A stretch of 64,000 nucleotides of DNA. Source: Alteromonas sp. KC3 (GTDB taxonomy: Bacteria; Pseudomonadota; Gammaproteobacteria; Enterobacterales; Alteromonadaceae). Where the stretch lies: assembly GCF_016756315.1 (NCBI RefSeq), contig NZ_AP024235.1:4464001-4528000 (forward strand), in the 5' to 3' direction. Shown here one piece after another: positions 48,486 to 57,082 of this stretch. The notes below the pieces were generated by a model. That model was not told the origin of the DNA. It searched no databases and saw only the letters and a program-made list of their open reading frames with translations. How positions within the stretch are numbered: the first letter of the stretch is position 1; each line of letters starts with the position of its first letter. The position numbers were made by a program, and so were the translations under genes.

Positions 48486-49777
48486 TTCAGGCCTCCAGTT
48501 CCTACCATTCGAGTTGCATCAGAGTACTCTGTAAGCAAGCCTGCAGCTTGCATCTGAATTGCAAAATGATTTTCGTTATCCTCAAAAACACTAGAATCGA
48601 ATGACTCTAAAAGACCACTTTTTTCAGCAGCTTTCCTACCTATTACTAACTTACACTTCTCAAACAACCAGTCATCGACGAAAGCTTCATAAGGGATCTC
48701 CGATGATTTATTTACAGCAGCAAGTACTAATGTTTCAGTTAATTCCAGTCCAAGTGTAAAATGACGTCGTCCTCGCCAAGCATTCAGAAGTTTAATTGTT
48801 GCTGCAGAAGCCCAAAAGAAACTTCTCAACATATTCTTTTGTTTATCCTTTAGCTCTTTGCCTTCTGAGGCTTTACTCGACGCATTTAGAATATTATTTT
48901 CAATATCTTTAAAACATCTCTGTGAAGCTCTGCGGAGTTGAACGTGAGAAGAGCCACAATCGCAAATGATAAAAGAGTGTTCTTGTCCAAGAAATTTACT
49001 AGCTCTTCGGTGTTGTATTAATAACAACCAAAATGCAGTCCAACTGATTAATGCTTTAATTCTTGCAACCGCAGATAGTTCATGATGTTCCAATATATTA
49101 ACCACACCGTCTCTCAATAATTCCTCGTCCTCATCATTAAAAAGCACACTCTCAGCTTCGATAAGATCTTCATTGGAACTATCACTAACGTAACTTTGTT
49201 TCAGTAAAGTATTAGCTAACTTTTCTAACGCACTCTGCTCGCTTTCAGCATACAATGCTAAAAAACCAGCACGGCTTCGAGCTAGTCTTTCTGTATTATT
49301 GTCTTTCCTAAGGATATGGTATACAAGTGCTCCTCCGCCCCTAAGGTACTTCCTTTCCACTAGAATTTTTCCGCCGCGTTTACGAGCATCCCAGTGAATT
49401 AGAGATTGAGTAAATGGAAAAAAGTGAGCTCTATCCCAGCCTGGCTTTTTTGATGTACTAGGAATTGGCAATTGAAGACAATTTAAAAGCTGTCTGACAG
49501 CCTCTTCAGTTTCAGGATTAAATAAAACTTTTTGCTTTGTATCTAAATCTGAGAAAGATTCATCCCAAACTATCCGTCTTGCAAAGTCATGAGCTCTTTT
49601 TCTTACAGAAACCTTTTCTGTGCTTGGTAATAGATCTTCATTAACAACACCAAATACTAAATTTAATAATTCCAATCCTGGGTAATGTCCAGCACCGTCA
49701 TATACAAGAACCCCTCCAAAAATGCTTTTAGATATATCAGGCCCTGTTATTTGTGTTTCTTGCTCGAAGTTCGACAT
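48482..49777 (-). CDS. Middle protein of the operon (DptG-position), unknown family
   Basis: A 431-residue soluble protein with no motif I can name with certainty. The middle part has SFIICDCGSSHVQLRRASQRCF, with Cys in CDC and RCF, and the C-terminal part is helical. It begins at an ATG that overlaps the stop of the ATPase gene (TAATG) and ends 4 bases inside the FtsK gene. Position and length fit DptG of dptFGH operons, which is poorly characterised. Assignment by synteny only. Confidence 0.7.
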   Translation of the reverse strand: MSNFEQETQITGPDISKSIFGGVLVYDGAGHYPGLELLNLVFGVVNEDLLPSTEKVSVRKRAHDFARRIVWDESFSDLDTKQKVLFNPETEEAVRQLLNCLQLPIPSTSKKPGWDRAHFFPFTQSLIHWDARKRGGKILVERKYLRGGGALVYHILRKDNNTERLARSRAGFLALYAESEQSALEKLANTLLKQSYVSDSSNEDLIEAESVLFNDEDEELLRDGVVNILEHHELSAVARIKALISWTAFWLLLIQHRRASKFLGQEHSFIICDCGSSHVQLRRASQRCFKDIENNILNASSKASEGKELKDKQKNMLRSFFWASAATIKLLNAWRGRRHFTLGLELTETLVLAAVNKSSEIPYEAFVDDWLFEKCKLVIGRKAAEKSGLLESFDSSVFEDNENHFAIQMQAAGLLTEYSDATRMVGTGGLK

Positions 49778-51606
49778 TAGAGACTGCCTCCTATCTGAAT
49801 AACTCCTTCATCAATTGATATAGAGCGCATTTTCCCATTTATAAACAAGGGAATATTCCCTTCTTCAGATACATGTTGCTGAGTTATGCTACCTAAAAAG
49901 GTTTTAATACGCCTAAGGTCATGTGCATAGAACTCTTCAGCAACATACCCAGAACTAGCCCGTGCAATACAGTCAAATACCATTAGGTTGAGCGGAAAGT
50001 CGAAAGGTTTGAGGTTTCTATCTTCGATTCGAAATACAATATGCCTGTCTAACCAATCGACACTGGAGCTGATATCATATAGTCCATCACTTGTATTCCA
50101 TGCGTTATTCATGGAGAGAATCTTGATTAATGTCGTGGGAATTTTTTTAGCTATAATTGCAGTGTGGCCAACACTTGAAGTAAAGGATGGGTCTACTATA
50201 TGTAAAGTAGTTTCGTCGTCACCTATTTGTAACCCTTGAATAGTGTGGAGACCTGCAATAAGTTTATTCTTAACGGTTTTCATCTTGGTTGCAGTCATAT
50301 TCCCTGCTAATACCTCAATAAAGTCATTACCGTGTTCAAAACCCAATAGACCCATTTCCTGAACACCCTGATCTTCAAAATATAACTTCCTACGTATACT
50401 CTGAACTAGCTCTTGAATAAATATCGCTTCATTATTTTGTTCTCTTTTACTTCTTGGGTCACTTATAACTTCATCAATGCCATTTGATGCGTCTACATTT
50501 ATAACTTTACCTCTGGATCTATAAGTAAATTGTAAATCTATTGAATTTGGTTCAAATATTCCTTGTTCATTTATAAGCTTTTCATCAACCTCTCTTAGAG
50601 ACTTCTTACCAGGGTCTAATAAATTTATATTACTTAATACCGATATTTTTTTTAATTTATCAGAACTGATCTCAGGTGGTGTTTTAAAAAGTAAATTATA
50701 GTAAGCATAATTACTCTGCCATCCAGCTTTTTTCTTTCTAAGGTTTTGATGAACATCTAAACAACCTAAGCCACCCGTTAAAAAATATGCAATAGCCATC
50801 AATATCTCACGAATAGTGATAACTGCCCCCAACCTTTCAGCCGTTGCAAAAAGTAATTCTATTCGGTTTAATCTGATAGAGGCTTTTTTGGATTCTCTAT
50901 GTGAGAGTTGATTACGATTAAATAAGATAGGGCAATGCTCTTTACTGTCACAGCTCTGGCAGGTAGACCACCTTTTCCCGTCAACCCATGCTTTCATAGC
51001 CATTGAAACTAAACTTTGATCATTAGTAGAAGCTACAGATTGATAATTCAAATTAACAATATGAACCAAGCCACTATGGGAAGAGACACCATCTTTGAAA
51101 GAGTCTTTAAATTGTTTTAACAATTCTTGGCTGTTTGATAAATCTTTTCCATATTCTAGAATTGCTCTCAATCGTCCTTCGTTTGCACATACAATAGTTG
51201 TTCTGTCATCATTCAAAGCTTTTTCAATATGCTCGGAAGCAATATCTACTCCCATTTCAGAGAAATCTTTATATATTCTGAGTGGTTGTCCAGTATTGTT
51301 AATATCTATAAATTGCTTTCCATCACATTGTGTATTTATGATGTCACGCGCCTCTTTCTGACTACAAGAAAAATGATATTCTATTAAACGCCTGCAAAGG
51401 TGTGTTTTTCCATGCCCCGCATCTCCAGTCAGAATAATCAACCGAGCTTTATCTTTTACTGATTTTTTTAAATAAGCTAGTGCTTTAGTCTCTAAATTTA
51501 GTGAATCATCAGTTGTTTGATATTCTTCATATATTTGATCATGAGAAGGATTGAAGGGCAAATAGCGATGTAATCGTTCAACGTGGGCATTTACTTTGTT
51601 AACCAT
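49777..51606 (-). CDS. P-loop ATPase with Cys cluster (DptF-position)
   Basis: A 609-residue protein. The ATG at 51606 is preferred; a TTG at 51621 would lie on the GGAG ribosome site. Walker A is GDAGHGKTH (61-69, K67). TIVCANEGRLRAI (about 137-149) looks like a sensor/Walker B-adjacent segment. A C216-x2-C219-x5-C225 cluster (CQSCDSKEHC) could bind zinc. The remainder is helical. First gene of the operon; size and order resemble dptF, but the P-loop sequence differs from what I recall of DptF, so it may be a different AAA/STAND-like ATPase. Confidence 0.8.
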   Translation of the reverse strand: MVNKVNAHVERLHRYLPFNPSHDQIYEEYQTTDDSLNLETKALAYLKKSVKDKARLIILTGDAGHGKTHLCRRLIEYHFSCSQKEARDIINTQCDGKQFIDINNTGQPLRIYKDFSEMGVDIASEHIEKALNDDRTTIVCANEGRLRAILEYGKDLSNSQELLKQFKDSFKDGVSSHSGLVHIVNLNYQSVASTNDQSLVSMAMKAWVDGKRWSTCQSCDSKEHCPILFNRNQLSHRESKKASIRLNRIELLFATAERLGAVITIREILMAIAYFLTGGLGCLDVHQNLRKKKAGWQSNYAYYNLLFKTPPEISSDKLKKISVLSNINLLDPGKKSLREVDEKLINEQGIFEPNSIDLQFTYRSRGKVINVDASNGIDEVISDPRSKREQNNEAIFIQELVQSIRRKLYFEDQGVQEMGLLGFEHGNDFIEVLAGNMTATKMKTVKNKLIAGLHTIQGLQIGDDETTLHIVDPSFTSSVGHTAIIAKKIPTTLIKILSMNNAWNTSDGLYDISSSVDWLDRHIVFRIEDRNLKPFDFPLNLMVFDCIARASSGYVAEEFYAHDLRRIKTFLGSITQQHVSEEGNIPLFINGKMRSISIDEGVIQIGGSL

Positions 51607-52024
51607 CCTTGTAGACTCCAAAATTTGAGGTATTTGATATCAGTAAATATAGTTATACCTTATCATTTAAAAGAACTCTAAAAAATACACTAACCCATTA
51701 ATATCTAAATTAAATAATTCCTATTCTATAATTTTGAAAAATTTATTCTAACATCGAAAAGTGTGATTCAATTCAAAAAAAATCTGTTAGTTTAAACATC
51801 GTATGTAAAATCAACCGTAAGATATAGCTAATTAACCTAAACCATAATCAGTTCACAAAATATCTTATTTGATATGGGTAGATGTAAAACCATATCGCTT
51901 TGAACAAATTAAAAATGGTAGCGCGAGTGGTAGTTCAGTGTTGATCTTTCCGAGACGGCATTGCTGAAAGGCTTGATTTTATTGGGCTACAGAGGCACTC
52001 TGGATATTGTTCTTCGTTGAGATC
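51607..52024. other. Right end of island, non-coding
   Basis: No gene is visible. It holds the promoter region of the ATPase operon (very AT-rich up to about 51900), the right arm-type repeats (51915-51944) and about 80 bases of non-coding sequence before the attR core. Confidence 0.5.
51915..51944 (+). repeat. Arm-type repeat, right end of island
   Basis: ATGGTAGCGCG, AGTGGTAGTTC, AGTGTTGA; 26 of 30 positions match 38312-38341 in the same orientation, with a 14-base identical core GCGAGTGGTAGTTC. Confidence 0.55.
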
Positions 52025-52039
52025 CAGAATATTGAGTAA
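52025..52039 (+). repeat. Putative attR core
   Basis: CAGAATATTGAGTAA reads IQNIE-stop like the yicC end when put in frame with it, and matches 38192-38206 at 13 of 15 positions. Confidence 0.5.
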
Positions 52040-52046
52040 AGCATTA

Positions 52047-52078
52047 GGCTCCGCTTTGTGAAGCGGAGCCTTTTGATT
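52047..52078 (+). terminator. Strong terminator, probably original yicC terminator
   Basis: GGCTCCGCTT-TGTG-AAGCGGAGCC, a perfect 10-bp stem, followed by TTTTGATTTTTTT on the plus strand. There is no plus-strand gene before it other than yicC, interrupted by the island. Confidence 0.75.
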
Positions 52079-52081
52079 TTT

Positions 52082-53260
52082 TTAAAATACGAAATTAACC
52101 GCCACTCTTGCCAGTGTCGCGTCTAAGCTGCTATCTACGTCATCTGAACGTCTTGATACCTCAGCCTTAATTGCCATTCCCGCAGTAATGTCATAACGAA
52201 GCGATGCGGTAACAACGGAGTATTCCGACAATTGAGATTGCTGACTGCCAATGGCAAGTGCCGTCAACGCACCGGCCACATCGGCAGGTAAGCCAGAAGC
52301 TGCGATAGCGGCAATACTGTCACTATATTTAACGTCTCCAGAGGATTCGAAGTTTTCATAAGTGAGTGCAGGCGTCCATTTACCAAAGCGCGCGCCCACG
52401 GTGACATAATATGCTTCGTCATCGTTGGCGAAGGTATTATCTACAGATATTTCTGTGTATTCAGCACCAATGAAATAATCGAAATTATCGTACATTAGGC
52501 TGAAGCCGATAAATTCACCGGTATCCTCTTCAATCCGCAGCGAGTCTGCCAAATCAACAAACCCTAGTGCCTCTAAACTATCAAAACCGTTACCCAGTGC
52601 CTGCGCTGTTTCATTCGCAGACTTGGTAAGGTCTATTGTATTAGTTGTTCGGCCAAAAACACTACGTAGTGTTAGCGTCTCGCTACTCACTTGTGCTGAC
52701 ACCAAAACGGTATTGTCACCAACATTGTCCGCCCCAAGGGTTGTGCCTTTAAATTGCCCAAAAGCGACATCGAACATGTAGTCCCAGCCACCTGTATAAC
52801 CCGTCTTCGACAGCTTCACGCCGTCAAGGTTGTTAAATGGCACGTCATACACAACACCGGGTGCAGTAATCCAGTGATAGGTATATCCAACGTCCAACGA
52901 CGAAGAATAAGTAAACAGCGGTAATCGAGAGCGTCCCGCCACTAAGGTTAGCGATGGTGTAATTTTATAGCTTAGATAAGCCCATTCAAAATCAACGTCA
53001 TAATCTTCGCTACCTCGGCCTAGTACCTGAGCAGTAGCAGACAATTTGTCAGAAATATCTGACGATACCTGCAAAGCAAACAAACTTTCGTTGCTGAAAT
53101 CAGGATCATCGTCATAACCCAAAAAAGTATCATCCGATGAAGTGGCACCAACAACCACGTTTCCAAACCCATTAATTCTTACTTTGTCTGCGGCAGTTGA
53201 CGATAGTGATAATGATGAAGCAGTTAGCAGCACTGTTAAGCGCAATAAATTAGATTTCAT
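52082..53260 (-). CDS. Outer membrane porin-like beta-barrel protein
   Basis: A 392-residue exported protein (signal peptide about 1-23, ending STAA). The sequence alternates beta strands throughout and ends in Phe (VAVNFVF), the usual outer-membrane insertion signal. RINGFGNVVVGA at the start and the SYKITPSLTLVAGRSRLPLF segment resemble trimeric porins of the phosphate-selective type. It lies 10 bases downstream of the PstS-like gene and is probably co-transcribed, suggesting anion or phosphate uptake. Confidence 0.85.
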   Translation of the reverse strand: MKSNLLRLTVLLTASSLSLSSTAADKVRINGFGNVVVGATSSDDTFLGYDDDPDFSNESLFALQVSSDISDKLSATAQVLGRGSEDYDVDFEWAYLSYKITPSLTLVAGRSRLPLFTYSSSLDVGYTYHWITAPGVVYDVPFNNLDGVKLSKTGYTGGWDYMFDVAFGQFKGTTLGADNVGDNTVLVSAQVSSETLTLRSVFGRTTNTIDLTKSANETAQALGNGFDSLEALGFVDLADSLRIEEDTGEFIGFSLMYDNFDYFIGAEYTEISVDNTFANDDEAYYVTVGARFGKWTPALTYENFESSGDVKYSDSIAAIAASGLPADVAGALTALAIGSQQSQLSEYSVVTASLRYDITAGMAIKAEVSRRSDDVDSSLDATLARVAVNFVF

Positions 53261-53270
53261 GGTGTCGCTC

Positions 53271-53684
53271 CTATTTTGTAAACACTACTTTTACGCCGTC
53301 TGAAACTTGCGCAGCATCAACGTATCCAATTGCGTTTTTGTTATTCGCGACTAAATCTAGAACGCTAGCATCATTGCCAACTTCTTTTGGAGGCGTTCCT
53401 TTACCAGTAAAAATTTGTTTCGACCAATAACTTTTTACTTGCGCCGTGCTTCGCCCCAGCACGCTGCTATTAAAATTATCAACGGAACTACCCGCGCCAA
53501 TATTGATTGGCAACGCTTCACTACCGTCGGGGAATTGACTGTTTTTTCCTAAATACAGGCGCTCTACCACGCCTTGATCTATAGCGGAAGAGTTGGAAGG
53601 ATGAACAATGACGGCAATTTCAGCCGTAGCAGATAAACTCATGGCGCTTGCAACCAACAACCAAGCAAGTGATTTTTTAGGCAT
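53271..53684 (-). CDS. PstS-like small periplasmic binding protein
   Basis: A 137-residue protein starting at the ATG at 53684 that opens a clean signal peptide (ending SATA). The body matches the small PBP-like (PstS) domain: EIAVIVHPSN, then VVERLYLGK, FPDGSEALPIN, VKSYWSKQIFTGKG and KNAIGYVDAAQV. Such short forms are found beside porins in marine bacteria and may bind phosphate or another oxyanion. First gene of the two-gene operon with the porin. Confidence 0.82.
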   Translation of the reverse strand: MPKKSLAWLLVASAMSLSATAEIAVIVHPSNSSAIDQGVVERLYLGKNSQFPDGSEALPINIGAGSSVDNFNSSVLGRSTAQVKSYWSKQIFTGKGTPPKEVGNDASVLDLVANNKNAIGYVDAAQVSDGVKVVFTK

Positions 53685-53870
53685 TATGTGCTCTCTCAAA
53701 AAGATAGTGTGTATTGTCCTTGTGATCTTTGATTCTTGTAAGAACAAACAATGACTATCCCTGTCTCGCTTTTTGAGTGTTGTCGTAGTTTTTAAATTCG
53801 TCCAGTTTATACACTGATTTTTTAGTATTTTTTCGTTAACAAGAAGCCAAATAACGTTGAAGACGTAGCC

Positions 53871-55411
53871 TTATTTTAAATAGTGCTCAAGAAACCGCGC
53901 ATGGGAAGGTAAAGACGCTACCTGCTGCATGACCTGCTGCTTTAACCCTGTCATAAATTGTTTTAATGCCGCCTCACTCATTTCATCTGCAACACGATGA
54001 TATTGCTTGGGTAGCATGCCTTGCCCCATTAATACTTGAGTCCAAGAATCAACGCGGAATATGTCACCATCGTCAAGAAACACGCGGCCAGTTTGTTCAA
54101 ACAAACGTAATTTATGCGTAAGCGACAGGGGAATATCCATGCGCTGACATTGTTGCCAAAACGGACTATCGTGTCGGTTCGTTACCTTATAATGCATGAC
54201 GATAAAATCGAGGATGGCGTCCATCTCGCTGGTAAATTTAGCGTTGTACTCATCAATTGCACTTTGCGTAACACCGTCAAATGGGAATAACCGCATCAAT
54301 CTCACAAGCCCCGTCATAATTAGGTGAATACTTGTAGATTCTAACGGCTCGATAAAGCCACTTGCTAACCCCAAAGCCACACAGTTTTTATTCCAACCCT
54401 TGCGCCGCTTGCGGGGTAAAGCGAATAACACGAGGGCTGTTAATAGGGTCACCCGACACCTGCGCTTTTAGTGTTGCTATCGCTTTTTCATCACTCATAA
54501 AGCGACTGCAATACACAAGACCATTTCCCATTCTCTCTTGTAACGGTATCTGCCACTGCCAACCCGCTTCATGAGCGATGCTTTTGGTAAGGCAATGGGG
54601 GTTGGGTAAGCGTCGTTTGCATAGCTACTGCACTATCGCAGAGTAAGAAGTGACGCCAGTCGTCATAGCCTGTGTGCAAGGTTTCTTCGATAAGTAACCC
54701 CTTAAAGCCTGTACAATCAATAAAGAAGTCGCCTTTTATTTCACTATTGTCAGCAAGATTCAGTGACGTGATATTACCTGACGTTGGGCATTGCTGTACT
54801 CGATTGATATCACCTTCGATATGCGTCACGCCCGCATCAATGGCAAGTTGTTTCAAGAATCGTCCATAGGCCACCGCATCGAAGTGATAAGCAAAATTAA
54901 GCGGGACGGTATCGGAAGAAGCAAACTTGCCTTGTTTTGCTGCTAACAATTCAGGGCAATAGTCTCCGAACTCACCAGCAAAACCATAGTCTTTCGCCCG
55001 TAACCAAAATGATGAAATTCACCCGCCCAGCACTCTCTGCCGGTAATGCCGAATGAGTGAATATAGCTATGAGATTTTTCGCGCCAGTTTTGAAATTCAA
55101 TACCCAGTTTAAAGGTGGCTTGCGTCGCACGCATAAACGCCTTTTCATCAATACCGAGAAGCTTGTGAAAGGTGCGAATAGGGGGAATAGTTGCCTCTCC
55201 CACACCTACAATGCCAATATTTTGATTCAACCAATGTTACTGATATGGATTTCCCTAATAACCGCGACAGGGCAGTGGCCGCCATCCATCCCGCGGTGCC
55301 ACCACCTGCAATTACTACTTGTTTTACAGGTGACTGGATAGCTGAGGAGTCTGGCAAAGAATCAAAATGCGCTTGCCCTTGTGTGGTGCTCTCACTATCT
55401 AATGGCGGCAT
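53871..55411 (-). pseudogene. Tryptophan-halogenase-like flavoprotein (2), frameshifted
   Basis: About 513 codons, broken by four single-base frameshifts. Reading from the start at 55411: FAD motif [12 protein letters not shown], then near 55222 an extra A after LVES before [14 protein letters not shown]; near 55006 a missing T in FHHF/W; near 54600 an extra C before the GWQWQIPL halogenase motif (W-x-W-x-I-P); near 54415 an extra C before [22 protein letters not shown]. All lie in homopolymer runs. The family are FADH2-dependent halogenase-like proteins found with TonB receptors. The 5' end overlaps the previous gene by 17 bases. Confidence 0.85.
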
Positions 55412-56971
55412 GTGCGTGCTCCTCTGAATACTGCGCACTAAGCTGGGTTAGGAGCGCTCGGTTAGTGGGTAAACCTGCTAAGTAAGCCTGTTGAGTTTGC
55501 ACTAGCTTATTTCGTAATGCTTGTGCTTTACGTGCAGTTTCTGCTGTCATTGCAGTAGCCGGCATTGCCGTGTTAAATCCCATGCCATACAAAACATATT
55601 GATAGCTTGCAGAGGGGAAAATTTCTTCATTTTCAATTAAATCTAAGCGAGAAGGGCTTTGATAACGCCAAATCTCTAATAACTCTTCAAGCGAACCAGG
55701 GAATACTAGACGGCTCGCGCTGTGCCAACCAATAGGGCTCTGTGCGATCGCTAAGGACATAGTGCAGTTTTAAAAATCAATAACGCGCTGCCAGCGGTAC
55801 GTAAAACGCGAATTGTAACGCTTTGCGACAAGTTCCATATGTCTACGGTTTTGTGGAAACGCATCGCATAACATGCGCAAACCTAGCTCGACCATAGCGA
55901 TGGCAGATGCCTCAAGTGGCTCAACGAATCCGGACGACATGCCCAAACTTAAACAGTTTTTAACCCAAAATTGCTGTCGATATCCGGGTGAAAAACGCAG
56001 CGTTCTAACATCGTTTTTTTGAATATTCTCTGGGTAGCGCAGACTTACCTGATTGAGCAAGGTATCTATAGCAGCCTTTCGCTAGTTAGCGTATCCGCAT
56101 ACACCAGCCCTATGCCGCGCCTGTGCTGAAGGCCAATATCCCATGTCCACCCATTAGATTGCGCTGTTGCGATTGTGGTGCTGCTAATAGCGTTATCGTT
56201 TTCTGCATAAGGTACTTGTACTGCCACCGCTCTGTTGTTGATAAGCGTGTGCTCTACACTTTGCCACGGTACTTTGTAGTGCTTCTCAATAAGCACTCCT
56301 TGCTGGCCAGAACAGTCAATAAACAGATCGCCCTTAATGCTATTCCCATCACCTGTCGTAACAAATTGAATAAACCCATTATCGCAAGTATTTACCTGTG
56401 CGATATGCGCTTGCTGATAGTGCACATTCAGCTTTTCAATACAGTGCTTTTTAAGCAACAACGCCAATGCTGAAGCATCAAAATGATAGCCATAATTCAG
56501 CACATGGGCATATTCGGGGGTACTTAACTGCTTGGGCGCTCGTCCGGCGTGGCATAGCGCAGCTTGCAAAGAAAAAGCATCTTGATATTCATCATCTTTT
56601 GCAAAGGTTTGCCAGCACGCGTGAATATCAAGTTCATTGTAACCATTTGGAACGGTAAAAGGGTGGTAGTAAATATGCGGTTTGTCAGTAGCGTTTCGCC
56701 AGTTTACAAAGGACGAACCTTGTTTGAACGATGCAGAGCACGTCGTTAAAAAATCACTTTCGCTGATACCAATATCGATAAGGGTGTCTCGCAATGATGG
56801 CCATGAGCCTTCACCTACACCTATTGTTGGTATATTAGGTGATTCAATTAACGTTACGTTAATTGAAGAATGAAGCTTTGACGCTAAAACGCCTGCAGCT
56901 AACCATCCAGCCGTTCCACCACCAACGATGACGACGTTTTTCACCTCTTGGGTTACATCATCTTGCGCCAT
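55395..56971 (-). pseudogene. Tryptophan-halogenase-like flavoprotein (1), frameshifted
   Basis: About 525 codons. The FAD motif VVIVGGGTAGWLAAG opens the protein, followed by LIESPNIPTIGVGEGS, with the expected GWTWDIGL in place of the usual W-x-W-x-I-P, and later KNCLSLGMSSGFVEPLE. Two frameshifts: near 56078 (ADTLTSE then AAIDTLLNQVSLRY in the next frame) and near 55772, where a missing T in a T run turns VIDFLKLHY into a stop. The first gene of the minus-strand group downstream of the TonB receptor gene (112 bases). Probably part of the sugar or aromatic-compound utilisation locus. Confidence 0.85.
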
Positions 56972-57022
56972 AACAATTACATCGTAAATAAAACTAAAAT
57001 TACACTATCAAAGTTTACCTAG

Positions 57023-57066
57023 GGTAAAAAGCCCCGCTAACACGCAACCCAATACATGCTAGCGGG
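57023..57066 (-). terminator. Terminator after TonB receptor gene
   Basis: CCCGCTA/TAGCGGG 7-bp stem with a 20-base loop, followed on the minus strand by GGCTTTTTACC. Confidence 0.6.
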
Positions 57067-57082
57067 TAACACACCCCACAGT

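Larger units (their letters stand above)
38192..52039. mobile_element. Genomic island at the 3' end of yicC
   Basis: About 13.8 kb, visibly more AT-rich than its flanks, starting with a P4-type integrase remnant next to yicC. Both ends carry near-identical short sequences: the yicC terminal codons at 38192-38206 and a 13/15 match at 52025-52039. Directly after the right copy lies a strong plus-strand terminator with no plus-strand gene before it, as expected if it is the original yicC terminator displaced by the insertion. Inside both ends, an arm-like repeat (GTGGTAG-type units) is present in the same orientation. Contents: integrase remnant, a small gene, DUF6236-like gene, C5 methyltransferase and the three-gene ATPase/FtsK operon. 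Confidence 0.7.

Noticed and set aside
41877..51606. DISARM system (contains a C5 methyltransferase)
   Set aside because: No DUF1998 protein, helicase-DUF or phospholipase-D gene is visible; the ATPase and FtsK proteins do not match that gene set.
43464..51606. BREX/Pgl system
   Set aside because: No PglZ phosphatase, BrxL/Lon-like protease or adenine methyltransferase is present.
53871..56060. Several separate short genes
   Set aside because: They line up end to end in shifted frames as two tryptophan-halogenase-like genes; each short piece lacks a start signal.
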